This document shows, piece after piece, positions 57,270 through 64,000 of a DNA stretch of 64,000 nucleotides. Where the stretch lies: contig NZ_CP051682.1 of assembly GCF_012849215.1 (NCBI RefSeq), forward strand, positions 1,054,001 through 1,118,000. The letters run 5' to 3'. The number at the start of each line of letters is the position of its first letter. The stretch's first letter is position 1. Source of the stretch: Mucilaginibacter robiniae (GTDB taxonomy: Bacteria; Bacteroidota; Bacteroidia; Sphingobacteriales; Sphingobacteriaceae). Both the position numbers and the translations under genes were made by a program. Below the pieces are notes generated by a model. It was not told the origin of the DNA and ran no database searches. It saw only the letters and a list, made by a program, of their open reading frames with translations.

Positions 57270-59054
57270 TTAATCCAGTACAATCTGGTTCAACCGGGTT
57301 TCAGATTGAGATAAGTCATCGTTGAAAGAACCTATAAAGTCAACGGTTTGATCCATCAGTTCCGGTATCAGCTGCCGATAATACTGAATGCCGGTTTGCA
57401 GTTGCTTTTTAAAGTTGCTAAAATATTTCTGCTTCTTATCGCTCCAGTCTTTTACCTGTGTGGTCATGCTTTTTTGTAGGTAATCAATGTACAGGTTCAG
57501 TTCATTGATAAACACATGCGGACGTGTTACGCCTTCCAGTAAATTCAGGCCACCGTAAATATGCTTAATCATTTCATCCAACGAATACGTTTGATAAAAA
57601 TAAGCTAGGTTAGGTCCGGGGCAAATGCTGACAGCGGCACTTTCCCGTGGTTTTAATACGTCATTTTTAATATATGCTGAGGTGCAAAGCCCTTCACACA
57701 AGCAAACTTTTTCTGTTAAGGTATCTACCTGTTGCTGGTAGTCTGCTTCGGGTAGGTTCTGGCTGCTTAACTGTTTAATTTTCAAGTTCTGGTATTCACG
57801 GGAAGCGGTACAAATAGGCAGTTCGGTAAATTCGGTGTTGGTACATAAGTACTTTTTAGTACAAGGGCTACCCGGCCGGCCTTTTTCAATCCGTAAAAGT
57901 CGTTGCTTTTCGGCTGTGCTTCGTTTGAAGTTGTTAAATAGTACACCCAATGGTGATGAGTTGCTTACAAAATAATCATCCTGCGTAGCTACCGTTAATT
58001 GTTGTAAAGTTTCATCGTCCACATTGGTTGCTTCGGGCACCAGTAAAAACGGGCTTCCCCAGCCTGTGGCATCCAAATCATAACGGTCGAGTAAAAAGCT
58101 ATTTTCCTGCGAGGTTCCAATGCCGCCTTGTGCACTAACACGCTGTTCGGGTGTAGCAACAACAGGAAAGCCTTTGGCTGTTAATGCCGCCTGGTACATA
58201 CCGGCAAGTTCATGCAGCATATCCAATCTTTTCAGTTTAAAATCTTCCAGTATGGGGCCTAGCAGGTAACCATCAGTAGCAAAAGCATGGCCGCCACAGT
58301 TTAAGCCTGATTCTACCCTGAACTCAGAAACCCACAAACCTTTTTTGGCCAAGAATTTAGCTTGTATCAGAGCCGAGCGGTAATCACTTACTTTTAATAT
58401 GATTTTTTTACGCAAATGGCCATTCTGATCGGGGAAAAAGTCGGCGAATTGTTCCAGATAGCTGTACAAACGTGGGTTCATACCGGCCGATAGGATAATG
58501 GACGATTGCAGCGTACTGTTGGCAAAACCCCGCAGTGCCGAAAGTGCATCGGTATTCTCATCACCTGCGTAAGTACCATCGGCATTAAAGTTCATCTTGT
58601 CTACTTTCGACATGATGTTTACATCAACAGCTCCCTTAGCAAGTTTTGTACGCAGTATGTTTTGAAAAATTTGCTTACGCTCAACATCAGGGTACTCCAT
58701 CATAAGTTCATATCCTTGTTTTAAGGCTGATGTTTCGGGCAGTAATTCGAAATAGCGGGTCAAGTCTGTACCCGTTTCAAAAGGCTGGCTTTTCAGCTCA
58801 TCAAACTGCTGGTTTACTAATTTATCCAGCAGGTTCAAATAAGCGGTAATACGCTTAGCCCGGCTATCCGGTTCAGCTTTGGGTATAGCGTAATACTCTT
58901 CTCCGCTTTTTTGCGCATGATGCTGCCGCATACGTTCGGTCAGCTCGTCATCAACTATAGAAACAACAGATGAGATGCCGTAACGGGCAACTTTAAGTGG
59001 CGTATCAACGGAGTACCCCAACCCTAATACCGGAATATGAAAACTATGGCTCAT
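57270..59054 (-). CDS. Large conserved Bacteroidota protein of unknown function, Cys-rich, part of low-oxygen module
   Basis: A 594-residue soluble protein without a leader. I do not recognise a characterised family. The central region (about 180-375) has TIM-barrel features loosely like nitronate monooxygenase/FMN enzymes: SSIILSAGMNPRLY, VESGLNCGGHAFATDG, VSAQGGIGT and SNSSPLGVLF. Then follow clustered cysteines at 398, 404, 415, 451, 453, 457 and 478 (SPCTKKYLC, PICTAS, CLCEGLC, ICPGP), which could bind a metal or Fe-S cluster. The C-terminal 110 residues are helical. Its promoter carries the tandem TGA-N6-TCA sites found at two other genes of the module, so anaerobic or FNR-type control is likely. 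An FMN- and cluster-containing oxidoreductase is a guess. Confidence 0.6.
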   Translation of the reverse strand: MSHSFHIPVLGLGYSVDTPLKVARYGISSVVSIVDDELTERMRQHHAQKSGEEYYAIPKAEPDSRAKRITAYLNLLDKLVNQQFDELKSQPFETGTDLTRYFELLPETSALKQGYELMMEYPDVERKQIFQNILRTKLAKGAVDVNIMSKVDKMNFNADGTYAGDENTDALSALRGFANSTLQSSIILSAGMNPRLYSYLEQFADFFPDQNGHLRKKIILKVSDYRSALIQAKFLAKKGLWVSEFRVESGLNCGGHAFATDGYLLGPILEDFKLKRLDMLHELAGMYQAALTAKGFPVVATPEQRVSAQGGIGTSQENSFLLDRYDLDATGWGSPFLLVPEATNVDDETLQQLTVATQDDYFVSNSSPLGVLFNNFKRSTAEKQRLLRIEKGRPGSPCTKKYLCTNTEFTELPICTASREYQNLKIKQLSSQNLPEADYQQQVDTLTEKVCLCEGLCTSAYIKNDVLKPRESAAVSICPGPNLAYFYQTYSLDEMIKHIYGGLNLLEGVTRPHVFINELNLYIDYLQKSMTTQVKDWSDKKQKYFSNFKKQLQTGIQYYRQLIPELMDQTVDFIGSFNDDLSQSETRLNQIVLD

Positions 59055-59110
59055 GATGTATGTGTAAAAACTTAATCAATACTAACGCCAGCATGCTGCT
59101 GACTAAATGC

Positions 59111-59174
59111 CAAAGTTACCTGCCTGTATCGGCCGAATGCTGACAGACATCAGTTTCAAAAGTGATAGAAATCA
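59111..59174 (-). promoter_or_regulatory. CRP/FNR-type tandem promoter of the 594-residue protein gene
   Basis: Minus-strand order: distal palindrome at 59163-59174 (TGATAGAAATCA, within GTGATAGAAATCAC), 10-bp gap, proximal palindrome at 59141-59152 (TGACAGACATCA), 22-bp gap, then TAACTTTG at 59118-59111, a perfect TAnnTTTG -7 box. The start codon is 57 bp further on. Confidence 0.75.
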
Positions 59175-59312
59175 CCTTTTCAACATACACCTATAATAAG
59201 TTATTAAAAACCGGTTCTATTAACTGGAAACGTCTGGTTTTCATCAAAAAACCATGTAGCACCAAATACTTTTTATGAAAATTATACGCTTAGCGAGGTA
59301 TTATTCAGAATG

Positions 59313-59377
59313 TGATTACCATCATTTTATACCCTGACTACCGTCATGGCTGTGGGGGCCATAAAGCGGCATCTTTG
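59313..59377 (+). promoter_or_regulatory. CRP/FNR-type tandem promoter of the small membrane protein gene
   Basis: TGATTACCATCA at 59313-59324, 10-bp gap, TGACTACCGTCA at 59335-59346, 23-bp gap, then CATCTTTG at 59370-59377 (one mismatch to TAnnTTTG). With a start point a few bases after the box, the proximal site is centred near -41.5, the usual class II activator position. Confidence 0.75.
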
Positions 59378-59406
59378 TATCAACAAAACAAAAAACATTA
59401 AACATC

Positions 59407-59763
59407 ATGGCAACTTTAAAAATAACTACCGACGCTCCTTTATTCACTCAAGCAGAAAGCACTATCACTAATAATGATATTACTTTGTGGAACAGATGCT
59501 TAAGCTATGCTGATAGTCAAAAACAAAAACACACCATGTGGTTCATGATTTCATTAATGGTACAAGGTGTATTTTTCCTGCCTATTCCAGCAGCGTTAAT
59601 GTATTATTTTGATGCACCTATTATTGTACTGGCAGTAACCATGACCTTGTTCTTCACCAACTTAATCATGAACATGGGCGGCGCTGGTATACGTACTACC
59701 TTAATTACTTTTGTTTTAACAGTACTGATTCACGTAGGCATGGTATTAGCCTTCGTTCTGTAA
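59407..59763 (+). CDS. Small integral membrane protein of unknown function, low-oxygen module
   Basis: A 118-residue protein: about 40 soluble N-terminal residues (ITLWNRCLSYADSQKQKHT), then three hydrophobic helices at about 44-66 (MWFMISLMVQGVFFLPIP), 70-88 (IIVLAVTMTLFFTNLIM) and 97-117 (LITFVLTVLIHVGMVLAFVL). No catalytic or haem-binding His pair pattern is obvious, although one His (in VLIHVG) lies in the last helix. Single-gene transcript with its own terminator. The promoter has the module's tandem TGA-N6-TCA layout. The sequence gives no clue to function beyond membrane location. Confidence 0.75.
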   Translation: MATLKITTDAPLFTQAESTITNNDITLWNRCLSYADSQKQKHTMWFMISLMVQGVFFLPIPAALMYYFDAPIIVLAVTMTLFFTNLIMNMGGAGIRTTLITFVLTVLIHVGMVLAFVL

Positions 59764-59802
59764 AATCCATATAATAAATACCCCTTCTAAATTTTAGTTT
59801 GA

Positions 59803-59834
59803 AAATAGCCTGTAGTAATACAGGCTATTTTTTT
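59803..59834 (+). terminator. Intrinsic terminator after the small membrane protein gene
   Basis: AAATAGCCTGTA / TACAGGCTATTT perfect 12-bp arms with GTAA loop and a following T-run. Confidence 0.92.
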
Positions 59835-59907
59835 GCGTAGCCTGAGCTAAGCATTTGAAGTTTCAAAACCATCAAGTTTAAAATACATTACATAACCCAT
59901 TAACAGC

Positions 59908-59990
59908 TGTTACAGGTGTTACATGTTTCAGTGTGTAACACTCTGTAACACTGACAAACCATTGGCAGTGGTGGCACTGTTCTGTCAGTG
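59908..59990. repeat. Array of four TGTWACA half-sites followed by a nested hairpin
   Basis: TGTTACA at 59908-59914 and 59917-59923, then the inverted form TGTAACA at 59934-59940 and 59944-59950: two copies each way, roughly symmetrical around 59928. Directly after, CACTGACA (59949-59956) pairs with TGTCAGTG (59983-59990) around an inner CAGTG-GTGG-CACTG stem (59966-59979). Confidence 0.6.
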
Positions 59991-60221
59991 CTTTAAATAA
60001 ATAACATTAGGTTTTGCCTACATACTTACACGCTTTTGTGCTGTTATACAAAACCCTATCTAAAACATAAATTATGTTCTTACAAGGCATGCTAATAGCC
60101 AAGCACCCCAGTTACATACTTTAATCAAACAAAAAAGATTTGCTACGCTGATACTTGAAATCACAAGCCTTATTGGAGGCATTTTCAAATAGCCTGTCCT
60201 ATAAATAGCTGAGCACAAAAA

Positions 60222-60253
60222 AATCCCGCTAAACACATCGGCTTAGCGGGATT
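60222..60253 (-). terminator. Intrinsic terminator of the ldhA-hemN transcript
   Basis: AATCCCGCTAA (60222-60232) and TTAGCGGGATT (60243-60253) are perfect arms; on the minus strand the stem is followed by a run of seven Ts. It lies 42 bp after the hemN stop. Confidence 0.9.
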
Positions 60254-60294
60254 AACAAAACTACTTGTTTTTCAGGCAACTGTAGAGTAGTATT

Positions 60295-61656
60295 TTATCC
60301 AGCCATACTAAATAGCTGAGAAGAAGGCTTATTGGCCCATAAGCGTGCATCGAAAGCCATACATATATTACGTAAAAACCGGCGACCTAAAGCAGTAACC
60401 TTTAACTCCCATGAGCTTAGCTCAATCAGGCCATCATCAACCAGAGGCTGCAGGCGCTCCAGGCATTCTACTAAGGCTTCGCAAGTTTCAGTGTGCAGGT
60501 TCCATGTGGTTTTACCTTTACACATAATATTCAGAATATGCCGGCGTATTATCAAATCATCGTCGGTTAAGTCGTGTCCTTTCACTACCGGCAACTGTCC
60601 GTTTGCTACCATTTGCTGGTACTCTTCCACCTTTTTTACATTTTGTGCAAAGCCATACCAAGAATCGCTGATAGATGAAACGCCCAAGCCAATCATTAAC
60701 TGGGTATATTGGTTGGTATAGCCCATAAAATTACGGTGCAACGAGCCCTCCATTTCGGCCCGGAAAAGGCTATCGGTATGCAAAGCAAAGTGGTCCATAC
60801 CAACTTCATAGTAGCCGGCTGCTTTTAACAGGCTGCGGCCGCTTTCATACAACAACTGCTTTAAGTTGGCATCGGGTAAATCCAGTTCGGTAAACATACG
60901 CTGGCTGGGCTTTATCCAAGGCACATGCGCATAGCTGTAAAAGGCAATACGGTCGGGTTTTAGTTCGGCTACTTTATCAATAGTATCGGTTAAGCCAGCT
61001 AAAGTTTGCAGCGGCAAACCGTAAATCAAATCATAATTGATAGATGTATAACCTATACGGCGTGCAGCTTCAGTAACTGTTTGTACCTGCTCAACACTTT
61101 GTATGCGGTTGATGATTTGCTGAACTTTTGGATTAAAATCTTGTATGCCCAAACTTAAACGACGAAAGCCTAGGTTATATAAAGTTTGTAAATGTTCTTC
61201 AGTAGTATTTTGCGGATGTGCTTCAAAGCTAAACTCAGCTTCCGGGTGCACCTCACAATTTGACAGCAAACCTTTAATCAGATATTCCAGATTTTCGGCA
61301 TTGAAAAAGGTTGGTGTGCCCCCTCCTAAGTGTATTTCGCGTATTACGGGTTTAGCCTGCACAATATTGCGGTACATGCGCCATTCTTGCAAAACGGTAT
61401 TAATATACGGTAGCTCAACCCCGTGGTTTTTAGTGATGCGGGTATTGCAGCCGCAATAAGTACACAAGCTTTCGCAGTAAGGCAAATGCACATACAAACT
61501 AATACCATCTTGCTGGTTAGCCTGCTGAAAAGATTTTTTTACAGATGCTTCCCAAGTATTGGCAGAAAACAAATCATTATCCCAGTAAGGCACGGTAGGA
61601 TAACTGGTGTAACGCGGCGCAGCCACGTTGTATTTTTGAGATAACTGATGATACAT
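60295..61656 (-). CDS. hemN: Oxygen-independent coproporphyrinogen III oxidase (radical SAM), HemN
   Basis: A 453-residue protein of full HemN length. The radical SAM motif CESLCTYCGC gives Cys61, Cys65 and Cys68, with Cys70 next to them as in true HemN. Other blocks: LYVHLPYC, HLGGGTPTFF, SFEAHPQNTT, RLSLGIQDFNPKVQQIINR, YDLIYGLPLQT and GMDHFALHTD. It decarboxylates coproporphyrinogen III to protoporphyrinogen IX without oxygen, in haem synthesis. It follows ldhA by 12 bp, so both are served by the tandem-site promoter at 62740-62804, consistent with induction at low oxygen. Confidence 0.96.
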   Translation of the reverse strand: MYHQLSQKYNVAAPRYTSYPTVPYWDNDLFSANTWEASVKKSFQQANQQDGISLYVHLPYCESLCTYCGCNTRITKNHGVELPYINTVLQEWRMYRNIVQAKPVIREIHLGGGTPTFFNAENLEYLIKGLLSNCEVHPEAEFSFEAHPQNTTEEHLQTLYNLGFRRLSLGIQDFNPKVQQIINRIQSVEQVQTVTEAARRIGYTSINYDLIYGLPLQTLAGLTDTIDKVAELKPDRIAFYSYAHVPWIKPSQRMFTELDLPDANLKQLLYESGRSLLKAAGYYEVGMDHFALHTDSLFRAEMEGSLHRNFMGYTNQYTQLMIGLGVSSISDSWYGFAQNVKKVEEYQQMVANGQLPVVKGHDLTDDDLIIRRHILNIMCKGKTTWNLHTETCEALVECLERLQPLVDDGLIELSSWELKVTALGRRFLRNICMAFDARLWANKPSSQLFSMAG

Positions 61657-61668
61657 GGCTTAAGAATG

Positions 61669-62718
61669 TTAGATTTTTACAGTTGCGGTTACTGCTGCAG
61701 GTATTTCAATGGGTGTAACAGCACGGCAGTTTTTGGCACAAACGCAGGCTTTACCCACACATTTACTTTGCTGCCATTGATCCAGGTTGCGAATGGTTTG
61801 GTTGGCAATTTCTTGCATGGCCTCACGGGTTAAGTAAGCCTGATGCGGAGTTACCATTACGTTACTACGGGATAACAGATCAGTTAACAAGGGGTCTTTA
61901 CGGGTATCATGCTCGTGGTCTTCAAAAAACAAGCCTTTTTCATGCTCGTACACATCAATACCTAAATAACCTACTTTGCCGCTATCTAAAGCTTCCAGCA
62001 CATCTGCCGTGTTTATCAATGCACCGCGCGAAGTATTCAGCAGCATAACGCAGTTCTTCATTTGCGCCAGGGTGTCTTTATTGATAATGTAACGAGTATC
62101 AAGGGTTAAGGGAACATGCAATGATATAATATCAGACTGTGCCAGTAAAGTATCCAGACTTACCTGCTCAATATTTTGTGCTGACGATGGGAAAGCCACA
62201 TCATGGGCAATTACTTTGCAGCCAAAACCATTAAAAATATTGGCTACAGCCTGCCCAATATGCCCTATACCAATCAGCCCAACTGTTTTTTGGTAAAAGT
62301 TGAAGCCCATCAGCATATCATTTCTGAAATCAAAATGGTGGCTATGCTCATCGGCTTTGACCAAGCGGCGGTTCAAAGCCAAGGCTAAAGCTGCGGTATG
62401 CTCGGCAATGGCTTGCGGTGAGTAAGAAGGTACATTAGCCAGTTTTATACCATGCGTACCCGCACACTCTCTGTCAATATGATCGGTACCGGTTGAGCGG
62501 GTTACAATGTATTTAACCCCTAAGTTAGCCAAGCGGTTCACTACCGGCGCCGAAACATCATCGTTAGTAAATACAATTACTGCATCTTTCCCCTCTGCAT
62601 AAGCGGCAGTTTCAAAACTTAATGGGTTTGATATAAGTGTAATATCATGCTTTTTCTGGTTGGCTTTGGCCAGAAATTCCTTTTCAAAAGGTTTAACACT
62701 ATAAGCTACCGCTTTCAT
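61669..62718 (-). CDS. ldhA: D-lactate dehydrogenase (2-hydroxyacid dehydrogenase) with Cys-rich tail
   Basis: A 349-residue NAD-dependent D-2-hydroxyacid dehydrogenase: STGTDHIDRECAG, the dinucleotide-binding GLIGIGHIGQAVANIF, catalytic Arg in LLNTSRGALINTADV, Glu in DVYEHEKGLFFEDHE, and His in VTPHQAYLT. It is close to fermentative LdhA. The extra C-terminal tail contains Cys320, Cys325, Cys327 and Cys331 (CVGKACVCAKNC) followed by 18 residues, which typical LdhA proteins lack. It probably reduces pyruvate to D-lactate under low oxygen. First gene of the ldhA-hemN operon. Confidence 0.93.
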   Translation of the reverse strand: MKAVAYSVKPFEKEFLAKANQKKHDITLISNPLSFETAAYAEGKDAVIVFTNDDVSAPVVNRLANLGVKYIVTRSTGTDHIDRECAGTHGIKLANVPSYSPQAIAEHTAALALALNRRLVKADEHSHHFDFRNDMLMGFNFYQKTVGLIGIGHIGQAVANIFNGFGCKVIAHDVAFPSSAQNIEQVSLDTLLAQSDIISLHVPLTLDTRYIINKDTLAQMKNCVMLLNTSRGALINTADVLEALDSGKVGYLGIDVYEHEKGLFFEDHEHDTRKDPLLTDLLSRSNVMVTPHQAYLTREAMQEIANQTIRNLDQWQQSKCVGKACVCAKNCRAVTPIEIPAAVTATVKI

Positions 62719-62739
62719 CCTCGTCGTAATTTATAATAA

Positions 62740-62804
62740 CAAAATTACGGGAGTTGGCATGGGCCATACATGAGGTCAATCAGACGAAAAAGTGATATTA
62801 ATCA
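62740..62804 (-). promoter_or_regulatory. CRP/FNR-type tandem promoter of ldhA-hemN
   Basis: Minus-strand order: TGATTAATATCA (62804-62793), 10-bp gap, TGATTGACCTCA (62782-62771), 23-bp gap, TAATTTTG (62747-62740), a perfect TAnnTTTG box 21 bp before the ldhA ATG. Spacing equals that of the two other promoters of the module. Confidence 0.78.
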
Positions 62805-62893
62805 GTTTTTCATCGGCAGCAGCAATGCTTAGCTATAACGGCAACTAACTACTGCTAAAATTCAGTTGTTAATCTATATTATCTTTAAACAAC

Positions 62894-63676
62894 TTAGCGT
62901 TGTACGGAGATTTGCTTTTTCAGCCAACTGATAAAATCCTGAGCGGCTTTGTCGTTTTCAAACCCGATGGGTAAACGGCCATTTACATACTCGTTGTACA
63001 ACCAGGGGTCGGCTATGGTTACGGCAGTACCTTTGCCATATTTAGCAGCTGCAATAACTGTAAATCCTTTTTTGTTTTTCAGCAGTGCCTTGGCAGAGCC
63101 TGTTGTACTAATGGAACATACATCTTTCATAAACACCTTTTTGGTATTTGGAAAAACCGGGTTGTTGGTGATGTAGATTGCACCATCTTCAAAGTGTGCA
63201 TCATCAATAAAGTGATTCTGCAAATCATTGTTAAAGTGCATGCCGAAGGCACCTGCCAGCAGATTAAAATGCGGCAGTTCAACATTGGCACTATCATTAG
63301 CCAGCATCACCAGCACGCCACCTTGTTTAACCCAACCCGCAATAACAGTTACATCTTTTTGCTGAATGTAATTAGGCGCTGCACTTTCTTTTTTGCTATC
63401 AGGGTCAACAACAATATATACAGCAGCGCCTTTCAGGTTGGCAGCCGTAGGCGCTGTACCCAAAGTATCCAGGCTGAACCCTTGCTGCTTAAACCAGTTG
63501 CCCCATTTAGAATAACCAGGCTCATCAGTTTCTGTCCACAAATAATGAAAGCGTTCCGGCTGACTATTGGCTACCTTGCGGGTTTCATGATTAAAGTAAT
63601 AATCCAGTTTAACGGTTTGAGCTGTGCATGATAGGCCTGTCATACAAGCTGCTGCTATAACAAAATTTCGTAACAT
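62894..63676 (-). CDS. Secreted DUF4350-like (GATase-fold) protein
   Basis: A 260-residue protein with a leader (LRNFVIAAACMTGLSCTAQ), possibly a lipoprotein if the Cys of GLSC is modified. The segments KLDYYFNHETRK, FHYLWTETDEPGYSKWGNWFKQQGF, LKGAAVYIVVDPDS, WVKQGGVLVMLANDS and KYGKGTAVTIADPWLYNEYV resemble the DUF4350 domain often attached to GH105/GH88 unsaturated-uronyl hydrolases in this phylum. Here it stands alone. It has no recognisable catalytic triad. A helper role in uronate-oligosaccharide handling is suggested by that association only. Confidence 0.65.
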   Translation of the reverse strand: MLRNFVIAAACMTGLSCTAQTVKLDYYFNHETRKVANSQPERFHYLWTETDEPGYSKWGNWFKQQGFSLDTLGTAPTAANLKGAAVYIVVDPDSKKESAAPNYIQQKDVTVIAGWVKQGGVLVMLANDSANVELPHFNLLAGAFGMHFNNDLQNHFIDDAHFEDGAIYITNNPVFPNTKKVFMKDVCSISTTGSAKALLKNKKGFTVIAAAKYGKGTAVTIADPWLYNEYVNGRLPIGFENDKAAQDFISWLKKQISVQR

Positions 63677-63702
63677 AGAATTATAGTATAATTAATTTGC
63701 TA

Positions 63703-64000
63703 CTAGTAATTAACCCTTGTGGGGATGACCACTGATATTTGCGAAGTATCTTTCACTTGTATTTGAAGCTTTCCCTGTTTAGATTCAATAATACCAGAAA
63801 TTGTAACTAACTTTTCATAATAATAAGTTTCAAGGGGTTGTTTGAACTTGCCCCTGTCTTTGTCTTTAATTACAACGGTTAACCCATGATTAGGAAATTC
63901 TGCGCCGATATACAAAAAAGTTTTTTTCTGTTGTGGAAGATGATTTCCATTAAACACCATTCCAAATACATTTACTTTGGATCCAACTGTTTTGACTAAG
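63703..64000 (-). CDS. OB-fold protein, N-terminus outside window
   Basis: The frame is open from beyond base 64000 to the stop at 63703; about 98 codons are visible. The pattern KKTFLYIGAEFPNHGLTVVIKDKDRGKF ... LVTISGIIESKQGKLQIQVKDTSQI (broken here into its two halves) matches the OB-fold domain found in nuclease-associated and periplasmic proteins of Bacteroidota, with typical P-N-x-x-x-T-V-V-I and D-x-S-Q-I positions. An internal ATG at 63960 could be taken for a start, but the upstream residues (KVNVFG) belong to the fold, so the gene begins outside. Confidence 0.6.
   Translation of the reverse strand, partial: LVKTVGSKVNVFGMVFNGNHLPQQKKTFLYIGAEFPNHGLTVVIKDKDRGKFKQPLETYYYEKLVTISGIIESKQGKLQIQVKDTSQISVVIPTRVNY

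Larger units (their letters stand above)
59764..60294. other. 531-bp gene-free region between two terminators
   Basis: Bounded by the terminator of the membrane protein gene (59803-59834) and that of hemN (60222-60253). No coding sequence was recognised between them. The interior contains an array of TGTTACA/TGTAACA half-sites and nested CACTGACA/TGTCAGTG hairpins. Confidence 0.55.

Noticed and set aside
63194..63631. 145-codon plus-strand frame opposite the DUF4350-like gene
   Set aside because: Shadow of the minus-strand gene; no family resemblance and low-complexity composition.

Overview
The window looks like a chromosomal segment of a Bacteroidota soil or plant-associated bacterium, most likely Sphingobacteriaceae (Mucilaginibacter/Pedobacter-like). 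The evidence is two SusC/SusD pairs, FAS1-domain lipoproteins interleaved with them, a dense set of secreted pectin enzymes, Bacteroidota-type -7 promoter boxes (TAnnTTTG) and moderate GC. No RNA genes, insertion sequences, CRISPR arrays or phage genes were seen.

Layout. (1) 1-6104 (-): the 5' two thousand codons of a giant secreted protein made of repeated NHL-propeller / putative-Ig / IPT modules; its 3' end lies outside the window. (2) 6467-44319: a polysaccharide utilization locus (PUL) for rhamnogalacturonan-I (RG-I). Minus-strand blocks are PL22-GH106-GH28 and GH105-GH31, plus GH115. A plus-strand island holds an RsbQ-like hydrolase, a PAS/DHp protein, GH43, and CE12-GH28. The long minus-strand transport operon runs FAS1, SusC, SusD, FAS1, FAS1, SusC, SusD, PL11, CE12, CE12. 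(3) 45021-46797 (+): a frameshifted Xaa-Pro aminopeptidase gene. (4) 46843-57002: a rhamnose catabolic operon continuous with a lactate oxidation operon (rhaT, bifunctional aldolase/dehydrogenase, isomerase, FGGY kinase, lutA, lutB, lutC; all minus), with a divergent GntR-type regulator. (5) 57270-62718: a putative low-oxygen module (large conserved hypothetical, small membrane protein, hemN, D-lactate dehydrogenase). (6) 62894-64000: a DUF4350-like secreted protein and the start-truncated gene of an OB-fold protein.

The genes form one metabolic line. RG-I is bound and imported by the SusCD/FAS1 proteins; it is deacetylated by CE12, cleaved by the PL11 lyase and trimmed by GH105, GH106, GH28, PL22, GH115, GH43 and GH31. 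Rhamnose enters by RhaT and is converted by isomerase, kinase and aldolase to DHAP plus L-lactaldehyde. The fused dehydrogenase makes L-lactate, and LutABC oxidises that to pyruvate.

Three regulatory signals were read directly from the DNA. First, a tandem 10-bp direct repeat (consensus near rCAGGAYrnn twice) lies upstream of five RG-I PUL transcription units and, in weaker form, rhaT. Second, a TTAGTA-N5/6-TACTAA palindrome lies at the GntR gene promoter and before the isomerase gene. Third, and most striking, three separate promoters of the low-oxygen module share the same layout: two TGA-N6-TCA palindromes exactly 22 bp apart, followed 22-23 bp later by a TAnnTTTG box.
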